A stretch of 39,019 bases of DNA from Welwitschia mirabilis (lineage: Eukaryota; Gnetophyta; Gnetopsida; Welwitschiales), in contig JBOZIK010000001.1 in assembly GCA_051453625.1 (NCBI GenBank), positions 245,923,513-245,962,531 of the forward strand. The letters are read 5' to 3'. How positions within the stretch are numbered: the stretch's first letter is position 1; each line of letters begins with the position of its first letter. Under the pieces are notes generated by a model. The model had not been told where the DNA came from. It saw only the letters and a list, made by a program, of their open reading frames with translations, and did not search any database. Shown here one piece after another: positions 11,473-18,910 of this stretch. The position numbers and the translations under genes were made by a program.

Positions 11473-11886
11473 TTGAGCCTTATAGACACTCCGAAACGTC
11501 TCTCTTATAATACATTTAATGCGTTTATATGGATTCTTGATAGTGGTGCATCTAATCATATAATAGGTGATATTAACTTAGTACGAGATGTAACAGATGT
11601 CATGTCAATGCCGGTGATGTTACAAAATGGCATAAGAACAACCATGACCAAGAAGGGTCAGACTATGTTAAATGAAAACATTATATTATATGATGTTCTT
11701 TATGTCCCTGATCTGACTTGCACTTTAGTTTTCATACATAAGTTGATTTTCAAGAATAATTATCAAATACTTTTCACTGATCAACTTTATGTAATACAGG
11801 ACCACACTTTAATGACACTAATTAGAATGGATGAGCTTCAAGGGGGGTATACTATTTTTGAACAACAAAGTTATATACGGCTTTGA
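11473..11886 (+). pseudogene. Copia element 2 aspartic protease remnant
   Basis: A 137-codon open stretch carries WILDSGASNHIIGD (about 11530-11571), the retropepsin active site of copia Pol, then VLYVPDLTCTLVFIHKLI and a C-terminal part leading into the pre-integrase region. The protease would cleave the polyprotein. The frame starts at a chance ATG inside Pol, since a real copia Pol is fused to Gag. The fragment is intact locally but isolated by upstream and downstream stops. Confidence 0.8.
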
Positions 11887-13150
11887 AAAGCGAGCAGAGA
11901 GACTCCTTAGTTATTTGGCACAGGCATAAGGGGCACCAATCAAGTTAACATTTACATTTTATTCTTATAGTTGGTAGTTTGAATTTCTTAGGTGACTTTG
12001 TTTGCGATTCTTATTTTTCGACCAAACAGATATGAACTTCTTTTCCTTTGAGTAATAAACATGCAGAACAATGTTTTGATTTAATTCATATTAATTTATG
12101 GTATGCCTATCATCAGACTTCTAGTTGTGGTGCATGATATTTTTTTACTNNNNNNNNNNNNNNNNNNNNNNNNNNNNNNNNNNNNNNNNNNNNNNNNNNN
12201 NNNNNNNNNNNNNNNNNNNNNNNNNNNNNNNNNNNNNNNNNNNNNNNNNGATTTTCAAGAATAATTATCAAATACTTTTCACTGATCACCTTTATGTAAT
12301 ACAGGACCGCACTTTGATGACACCAATTAGAATGGATGAGCTTCAAAAGGGGGTCTATTATTTTTGAACAACAAAGTTATATACGGCTTTGAAAATCGAG
12401 CAGAGAAACTCCTCAGTTATTTGGCACAGGCATAAGAGGCACCAATCAAATCACATTTACATTTTATTCCTATAGTTGGTAGTTTTAATTTCTTGGGTGA
12501 TTTTGTTTGCGATTCTTGTTTTTAGGCCAAACAGATATGAACTTCTTTTCCTTTGAGTAATAAACATGCAGAATAATGTTTTGATTTAATTCATGTTAAT
12601 CTATAGTATGCCTATCATCAGACTTCTAGTTGTGGTGCATGATATTTTTTGACTATTATTGATGATTACAGGTGTTCTACTTGCATTTTCTTATTAAAAG
12701 AAAAAGCCAAAACTCATAGTTATTTAATTGAATTTTGCGAGATTATTAAGACACAGTCTANNNNNNNNNNNNNNNNNNNNNNNNNNNNNNNNNNNNNNNN
12801 NNNNNNNNNNNNNNNNNNNNNNNNNNNNNNNNNNNNNNNNNNNNNNNNNNNNNNNNNNNNCTTTGAGTAATAAACATGCAGAACAATGTTTTGATTTAAT
12901 TCATATTAATTTATTTTATGCCTATCATCAGACTTCTAGTTGTGGTGCATGATATTTTTTTACTATTATTGATGATTACAGGTGTTCTACTTGCATTTTC
13001 TTATTAAAAGAAAAAGCCAAAACTCGTAGTTATTTAATTGAATTTTGCGAGATTATTGAGACACAGTATAGAAAGTAGTTAAGAGAATAAGGAGTGATAA
13101 TGGTAGGGAGTTTGACATGAATAATTTTTATAACAAAAAGGGCATTTTAC
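11887..13150 (+). pseudogene. Copia element 2 GAG-pre-integrase and integrase core, present in overlapping copies
   Basis: A zinc-binding region is readable: LWHRH near 11917 and CDS near 12003. The core follows with LIHINLWY (12081-12104), SSCGA and TIIDDYRCSTCIFLLKEKAK. In the family the fourth residue after LIH-x is the catalytic Asp of HxDLWG; here all three readings show Asn (aat, for example 12093-12095). The apparent triplication of this segment coincides with 100-N gaps at 12150-12249 and 12761-12860 and is best explained as unmerged contig ends. An 83-N gap begins at 13159. Confidence 0.75.
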
Positions 13151-13251
13151 ATAAAATANNNNNNNNNNNNNNNNNNNNNNNNNNNNNNNNNNNNNNNNNN
13201 NNNNNNNNNNNNNNNNNNNNNNNNNNNNNNNNNNNNNNNNNTTAAGCAACT

Positions 13252-13857
13252 TTGCCTGTACAATTGTGAGGGGAATGTGTTTTGACGGTGGTCTATTTGA
13301 TTAATAGAATGCCAATGGTGAGGTTGAAAGAAAAGTATTCTTTTGAAATACTTTTTGGAGTATGTCTATCTTTTAATCATATAAATGTTTTTGGTTGTCT
13401 TTGTTATGCTCATCATAAAGAGAATGAAAAATTTGCATCCAGAAGTAAAAGGCATATTTTTGTTGGCTACTCTTTCACTAAGAAAGCATATAGACTTTAC
13501 AACTTGGATGAACTTTTTTTTATATTCTCAAGATGTAGTTTTTCANNNNNNNNNNNNNNNNNNNNNNNNNNNNNNNNNNNNNNNNNNNNNNNNNNNNNNN
13601 NNNNNNNNNNNNNNNNNNNNNNNNNNNNNNNNNNNNNNNNNNNNNTACATGTCTTTGGTTGTCTTTGTTATGCTTATCATAAAGAGAATGAAAAATTTGC
13701 ATTCAGAAGTAAAAGGTATATTTTTGTTGGCTACCCTTTCACTAAGAAAGCATATAGACTTTACAACTTGGATGAACTTTTTTTATATTCTCGAGATGTA
13801 GTTTTTCATGAAAATGTGTTTCCATTTCATGATAACTATGCTCCATCTACTACATGA
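13252..13857 (+). pseudogene. Copia element 2 integrase C-terminal part, with a gap-flanking duplication
   Basis: The frame from 13282 reads VVYLINRMPMVRLKEKYSFE, then VFGCLCYAHHKENEKF, RSKRHIFVGYSF, KKAYRLYNLDE and a DVVFHENVFPF-like end (13793-13825). These are the hallmark blocks of the copia integrase C-terminal half. The segment 13382-13545 recurs at 13646-13808 across a 100-N gap, so the doubled protein seen in this frame is probably not real. The codons are uninterrupted here, unlike most of the element. Confidence 0.8.
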
Positions 13858-13890
13858 ATTACTTCTCTATCCTTATTTACTGAGAATATT

Positions 13891-14835
13891 NNNNNNNNNN
13901 NNNNNNNNNNNNNNNNNNNNNNNNNNNNNNNNNNNNNNNNNNNNNNNNNNNNNNNNNNNNNNNNNNNNNNNNNNNNNNNNNNNNNNNNNNNNNNNNNNNN
14001 NNNNNNNNNNNNNNNNNNNNNNNNNNNNNNNNNNNNNNNNNNNNNNNNNNNNNNNNNNNNNNNNNNNNNNNNNNNNNNNNNNNNNNNNNNNNNNNNNNNN
14101 NNNNNNNNNNNNNNNNNNNNNNNNNNNNNNNNNNNNNNNNNNNNNNNNNNNNNNNNNNNNNNNNNNNNNNNNNNNNNNNNNNNNNNNNNNNNNNNNNNNN
14201 NNNNNNNNNNNNNNNNNNNNNNNNNNNNNNNNNNNNNNNNNNNNNNNNNNNNNNNNNNNNNNNNNNNNNNNNNNNNNNNNNNNNNNNNNNNNNNNNNNNN
14301 NNNNNNNNNNNNNNNNNNNNNNNNNNNNNNNNNNNNNNNNNNNNNNNNNNNNNNNNNNNNNNNNNNNNNNNNNNNNNNNNNNNNNNNNNNNNNNNNNNNN
14401 NNNNNNNNNNNNNNNNNNNNNNNNNNNNNNNNNNNNNNNNNNNNNNNNNNNNNNNNNNNNNNNNNNNNNNNNNNNNNNNNNNNNNNNNNNNNNNNNNNNN
14501 NNNNNNNNNNNNNNNNNNNNNNNNNNNNNNNNNNNNNNNNNNNNNNNNNNNNNNNNNNNNNNNNNNNNNNNNNNNNNNNNNNNNNNNNNNNNNNNNNNNN
14601 NNNNNNNNNNNNNNNNNNNNNNNNNNNNNNNNNNNNNNNNNNNNNNNNNNNNNNNNNNNNNNNNNNNNNNNNNNNNNNNNNNNNNNNNNNNNNNNNNNNN
14701 NNNNNNNNNNNNNNNNNNNNNNNNNNNNNNNNNNNNNNNNNNNNNNNNNNNNNNNNNNNNNNNNNNNNNNNNNNNNNNNNNNNNNNNNNNNNNNNNNNNN
14801 NNNNNNNNNNNNNNNNNNNNNNNNNNNNNNNNNNN
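13891..14835. other. 945-N assembly gap inside copia element 2
   Basis: It lies between the integrase tail and the start of RT and would be expected to hold the linker and integrase C-terminus. The length is not a round number, so it may be an estimated gap size. Nothing can be said about its content. Confidence 0.95.
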
Positions 14836-14989
14836 AATTATGGTGAATTCTAATGTGTTGAAAAAATAGTGCCATTACAAATTTTGTTCAGAAGTAGTAC
14901 GTGCCACCCCCACAAAGATCTTGCTCCATGATAGTGTCTCATGTACTCCTTATTCCTTAGCTCGATTCGTGGGCATTCATAATTTTTCT

Positions 14990-15735
14990 TTGAGTCATTA
15001 AGTGCTTTTAGGAGCTATTAGCTCAGAGAAGGAGCCACAGAGTTATCATGAGGCCATGCAGAAGCCCCAGTGATAAGAGGCTATAGTGAAGGAGATAGCG
15101 GTAGTCGAGGCAAATAACACATGGACCTTGGAAGATTTACCAAACAGAAAGAAGCTGATTGACTATAGGTGGGTCTACAAAACTAAGTATAAGTCAAATG
15201 GGTCTATAGAGCATTACAAGGCCCATTTGATGAATGGAAGGCCTTAACTTTCATGAGACATTTATTCCGGTAGTAAAAGTTGTTATCATTCTAGTATTTT
15301 TGACTATTGCTNNNNNNNNNNNNNNNNNNNNNNNNNNNNNNNNNNNNNNNNNNNNNNNNNNNNNNNNNNNNNNNNNNNNNNNNNNNNNNNNNNNNNNNNN
15401 NNNNNNNNNNNNNNNNNNNNNNNNNNNNNNNNNNNNNNNNNNNNNNNNNNCGCTATATAGGCTTAGACAAGTTTCTTGAAACTGGTTTGCCAAGCTTTGT
15501 AAAGCTTTGCACAAGTATGGATTTGTTCAGTTATGCGTAGATTATTCATTGTTTATCTTTCATAAGGGCGATGTTTTCTTGGGTCTCTTAGTCTATGTGG
15601 ATGATATCATTTTGACCAGGAGCAACTCTCAGGTTGTTTAGATTTTAAGTCCTATCTCGGTACGTGTTTTAACATCAAAGACTTAAGGAAGCTAAAATAT
15701 TTTTTAGAAATTGAGGTCGCGCTCTCACCTAAGGG
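14990..15735 (+). pseudogene. Copia element 2 reverse transcriptase remnant
   Basis: From about 15030 the frame reads SYHEAMQKPQ, two stops, then EAIVKEIAVVEANNTWTLED, LPNRKKLIDYRWVYKTKYK and EHYKAHL, the classic RVT_2 start. A frameshift leads to NFHETFIPVVKVVIILVFL (from 15247). After a 139-N gap (15312-15450) come the LYRLRQ block and KYGFVQ, and then LGLLVYVDDIILTR with an intact YVDD catalytic box at 15594-15605. The family uses this domain to make cDNA. Stops and at least two frameshifts make it a pseudogene despite the intact active site. Confidence 0.85.
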
Positions 15736-15739
15736 GCTA

Positions 15740-16629
15740 TTCCTTTCTTAACGAAAGTATGCCCTAGACATTCTTTTTGAGATTAGATTACTTCGATGTC
15801 ATCCATTAGATACGCCTATGGAGCAGGGTCATGAGTTAGGTCTAGCTGAGGGGGAGATGATGATAGATGGGGTAGCTTATCGTCGACTGGTTGATCGCCT
15901 TATCTATCTCACAGTTTATGCAGATGTCATGCAAGGAGCACTTTGATGCGGTAAGAAGAATTATGCGATACATTAAGAAGAATACAGGATAAGGGATACT
16001 ACTTTGTGCAGATTGTGATTTAAATCTGCATTCCTTTTGTGATTCGGATTGGGCAAGTTACCCAATTACTAGATGGTCCATTACTGGCTACTTTACCATG
16101 TTGTGTGACTCTCCCATTTCCTAGAAAATGAAAANNNNNNNNNNNNNNNNNNNNNNNNNNNNNNNNNNNNNNNNNNNNNNNNNNNNNNNNNNNNNNNNNN
16201 NNNNNNNNNNNNNNNNNNNNNNNNNNNNNNNNNNTTCCTTTCTTAACGAAAGTATGCCCTAGACATTCTTTCTGAGATTAGACTACTCTGATGTCGTCCA
16301 TTAGATATGCCTATGGAGTAGGATCATGAGTTAGGTCTAGCTGAGGGGAAGATGATGATAGATGGGGTAGCTTATCATCGACTGGTTGATTGCCTTATCT
16401 ATCTCACAGTTTATGCAGACGCCATGCAAGGAGCACTTTGTTGCGGCACGAAGAATTATGCGATATATTAAGAAGAATACATGACAAGGGATACTACTTT
16501 GTGCAGATTGTGATTTAAATCTGCATGCCTTTTATGATTCGGATTGGGCAAGTTACCCAATTACTAGACGGTCCATTACTGGCTACTTTACCATGTTGGG
16601 TGACTCTTCCATTCCCTAGAAAATGAAAA
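15740..16629. other. 100-N gap (16135-16234) flanked by a duplicated 395-bp segment of copia element 2
   Basis: Bases 15740-16134 and 16235-16629 are near-identical copies, both encoding the same end of RT and start of RNase H (RKYALDIL, HPLDTPME, GLAEGE, DLNLH). Mismatches are scattered, several C/T or G/A. This is most likely one locus shown twice, from two haplotypes or unmerged contigs. Confidence 0.85.
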
Positions 16630-17000
16630 ACCAGACCACAGTTTCTTGTTTTTCGGCGGAGGCAGATTATAGAGCGAGGGCAACAGCCACGAGTGAGCTT
16701 CTTTGGCTAAAGACTCTTTTGGAGTCTTTAGGAGTATAGTAGAGTGGAGCAATCCCGTTATTCTGTGATAGTCAGTCTGTTATACACATTGCGGAAAATC
16801 CAGTTTTTTACGAGCATATCAAGAATATAGAGATTAACTGTCATTTTGTACAAGAGCAAGTGCAGGCAGGAGTTATTGACATGCACCACATTCATACAAA
16901 TTCTTAGCCGGCTGACATTTTCATGAAGGCTCTTAGAAGACCACAATTTCAACATCTTTTGGGCAAGTTAGACATTTACGATGTGCACACGCTAACTTGA
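16235..17000 (+). pseudogene. Copia element 2 RNase H remnant, readable to its natural end
   Basis: This second copy carries the C-terminal part of Pol: a YIKKNT block, FxDSDWASYP with the first RNase H aspartate, SITGYF, then VSCFSAEADYRA near 16641 (the family usually has AEAEYRA, so the catalytic Glu position is Asp here), LFCDSQSVIHIAENP (about 16759-16803) and ADIFMKALRRPQF (about 16912-16950). The reading ends at a TGA just before the polypurine tract. From about 16640 the frame runs some 115 codons with only two or so stops, unusually well kept for this window. Confidence 0.85.
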
Positions 17001-17007
17001 GGGGGAG
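16999..17007 (+). other. Polypurine tract, copia element 2
   Basis: gagggggag directly precedes the 3' LTR start TGTTGACATG at 17008, the classic copia arrangement. Confidence 0.9.
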
Positions 17008-17280
17008 TGTTGACATGTAAAATATTATGTACATTTATTGATTTAATAGAGTTAGTGGGTCGGTAACAAAAAGGGAAATGATTATTAAGTTAGTGGAGTT
17101 AGTGAGTATGTTATTAAAAAACAAAAAAAAAAAAAAAGAATTGTTATTTCGTTTGTATGCTTATAAAGACTCTCTACTTACATCAAATAGAATTGAACTA
17201 TCTTTGCATGACTCACTTTACGTAACTCCCTTTGGAGTAATAAATTTCTATTTAGTTTTTTCTCTCTTATTCTTTCAACA
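17008..17280 (+). repeat. 3' LTR of copia element 2
   Basis: 273 bp, TGTTGACATG to TTTCAACA. It carries an A-rich run of 15 A near 17123. It keeps C or G at several places where the 5' LTR has T or A, which suggests stronger decay of the 5' copy. Confidence 0.9.
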
Positions 17281-17304
17281 CCCATCCCTCTCCCTTCCCC
17301 TCCC
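17281..17304. repeat. Right-hand remnant of the polypyrimidine tract
   Basis: A run of 24 pyrimidines (with one A) immediately follows the copia 2 LTR and mirrors the pyrimidine-rich sequence before its left LTR, supporting insertion of the element into that tract. Confidence 0.7.
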
Positions 17305-17389
17305 TGAATTTAAGCAGTCGCCAGCCATCATGGAAATGAAGCTGTCATTTCCATAATGTCACTATATCAATGAAGAATAAAATACTATG

Positions 17390-17900
17390 CAGTCTGTATT
17401 ACTTAAAATTTGTTGCACGGCTGCAACATGCAGACATGCCTTTTTTATCTTTCCTAGTGGAAGTCACCAAACCAGATCTCCACAATTCAGCAACGCCTGC
17501 GCCGCCTGCAGTAAGCGATATGCCAAAATCAGAGGAGTTTCCCAAGATTTGGTCATTGTTTCAGCTGGCGGCCTCATTCAATGCAGCATTTCAATTCACA
17601 TTTTTGTCTGTCAACATATTAGTGGTTCCAAATAAACCAGAGAAAGTGATGTGATTCGGAATCCATTCATGCATTTGTTAAGAATGCAAAGCAAGTTACA
17701 GCTTCTTCATGGACATCTTCTGCTGCAATGTGGAGGATACTATTAGCACTGGGACTCTTCCGCAAATGATTGGAGGAGTGAGGGTTAAGCTTTCATAGGA
17801 TAGTTTCCATGTCACCATTCTTGAAAGCATTGTAAATCTCAGCTTGCATCCATGACTTGCTGAAGCCAAGACACTCTAATAACAAAACGAACAGGCGTAT
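17390..17900 (-). pseudogene. Ankyrin-repeat protein pseudogene fragment (plant ACD6/ITN1-like N-terminal type)
   Basis: Read on the minus strand from a likely start at 17849, the protein begins MQAEIYNAFKNGDMETI, like the first helix of plant ankyrin proteins, then hits TGA at 17793-17795. Further ankyrin pieces follow in order across frame changes: NSILHIAAEDVHEEAV (about 17699-17746), DKNVN-stop-NAALNEAAS-stop-NND (about 17565-17612), WETPLILAYRLLQAAQALL (about 17480-17543) and DKKGMSA running by a shift into LHVAAVQQI (about 17405-17450). These match the (G)-x-TxLHxAA repeat core. In the family such proteins usually end in a membrane PGG domain and act in defence or stress signalling; no such domain remains here. 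The fragment stops where the C/T tract and copia 2 begin. Stops and frameshifts show it is broken. Assignment to ankyrin is fairly firm; the subfamily is inference. Confidence 0.7.
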
Positions 17901-18320
17901 ACACTTACTTAATGTTCCCTCTCCTTCCCTCGCATTTGATATACGGGCGAAAGGAAGCTGGACATTAGGGCTTTAGTATGCTTGTCTGATAAAGAAGTAA
18001 ACACGCTAAAAGCAGGCCATTGTCGTGGAAAGGAGGAGAATCGCGGTTACCTGCAAAAATCAGAAATCATAAGTGGGAGGAATCACTTTGGGACGTCAGC
18101 AGATGCGTAAAGGTGTGACGTAAGCATGGCTTGGTGGAGGGCACAAACAGTGTAATGTATATCATAACCAGCAAGGGAATCGAGGAGGGGAAAGGTGGTG
18201 GGCACATAGATAAAGTTTACATATTTTCATATCTTCAGAATATTTTGTCGTTTTTTTAGGAGGAGGAAGTTGGACGTCTACATGGCATAGCAGTCCACCT
18301 CATAAACTTTTATACGTTAT
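17901..18320 (-). promoter_or_regulatory. Possible former promoter/5' leader of the ankyrin pseudogene
   Basis: The block is GC-richer than its surroundings and keeps CpG. It has three ACGT cores: GACGTCA at 18092-18098, TGACGTAAG at 18116-18124 and GACGTC at 18273-18278. The first two give TGACG motifs of the kind bound by TGA-type bZIP factors. A TATAAAAG on the minus strand lies at 18307-18314, about 460 bp before the likely start codon. If that TATA box was used, the ACGT sites would lie in the leader, so the assignment is tentative. Confidence 0.35.
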
Positions 18321-18619
18321 TTTGTTGTAATATTAATGACATGGGAGTGGTGTTATATTAGCGAATGATTGTCACGATAAAAGGAAATCCGGCCCAAATA
18401 ATCATAAGCCTTTTAATCATTTGTGAATGCTTACCATGATAGAGCGAATCCGAATCTTATAATTATTAGCCTTCTGGTATGATGTATCTTTGTATGTGAC
18501 TAATATTTTGCATTATGCTTTTCCTTAAAAACTAAACTTTTCTTTGTGTTAACTATTATGATGAACATGTACAAGGTTAATTTTTCAACTAATTTATAAA
18601 GTATTTTTTAATATGTAAA
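18321..18619. other. Intergenic DNA, nothing recognised
   Basis: About 300 bp between the pseudogene upstream region and a SINE-like repeat. A short motif resembling agcgaat(t/c)gtt appears twice (18359 and 18440 regions: attgtcacgataaaagg and cttaccatgatagagcg), possibly a small direct repeat of about 80 bp. Confidence 0.4.
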
Positions 18620-18621
18620 AT

Positions 18622-18910
18622 AAGGTAGGTAACATAGCTCAGTTTATAAATAGCGGGTTTAAAAGTTTTAAGTTCAGACTTGAGTTGGATCATGGTTCTA
18701 CTCATATACTTGAGGTGCATTTAGTATGAGCTTTACTTTCTTTGGCACATATTATAAGCAAGGCCTAGATACTTGGTGGCTAACTCCCAAGCTAGTAAGG
18801 GTCACCTATAAGTTCTCATCCAACCAAAAAAACATCTGAACCTTGTAACTATGGAAGAATAGAGACTCCTCATGGATTTTTAATCTAATAAAGCTAACTG
18901 GTAAAAAAGA
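18622..18910 (+). repeat. tRNA-derived SINE-like repeat
   Basis: The head reads like a decayed tRNA: an A-box-like tagctcagttt (18635-18645), a short arm tagcgggtttaaaag, and a B-box-like agttcagacttga (18671-18683), about 36 bp apart. RNA polymerase III promoters of plant SINEs have this spacing. The body continues about 230 bp without coding potential and ends near an A-rich ggtaaaaaagaaa. It is not a functional tRNA gene, because no acceptor stem closes. Confidence 0.5.

Larger units (their letters stand above)
10651..17280 (+). mobile_element. Copia element 2, LTR-to-LTR Ty1/copia retrotransposon
   Basis: It has both LTRs, a primer site abutting the 5' LTR, a polypurine tract abutting the 3' LTR, and a gag-protease-integrase-RT-RNase H order. 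The nominal 6.6 kb is inflated: four 100-N gaps are each flanked by duplicated sequence (roughly 1.6 kb of excess), and three further gaps (83, 945 and 139 N) hide real sequence. Only about 500 bp separate the primer site from the protease, so most of gag is deleted. Stops are frequent (often TAG where the family has Gln or Trp). No convincing target-site duplication is seen: tcctt on the left, cccat on the right. Non-autonomous and decayed, though better preserved than element 1. Confidence 0.9.

Noticed and set aside
11745-13070. Apparent triplication of the integrase segment as a real tandem repeat
   Set aside because: Each boundary coincides with a 100-N gap, so unmerged contig ends explain it better.
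13808-14875. Frames of over 330 codons across the 945-N gap
   Set aside because: Nearly all positions are unknown; the visible ends have no motif beyond the integrase tail already listed.
17370-17654. A 94-codon plus-strand frame with higher GC
   Set aside because: The minus strand over the same bases carries ordered ankyrin segments, which explains the composition; the plus-strand product has no known motif.
18622-18700. A functional tRNA gene
   Set aside because: Only the internal promoter-like boxes are recognisable; no acceptor or anticodon stem can be closed.
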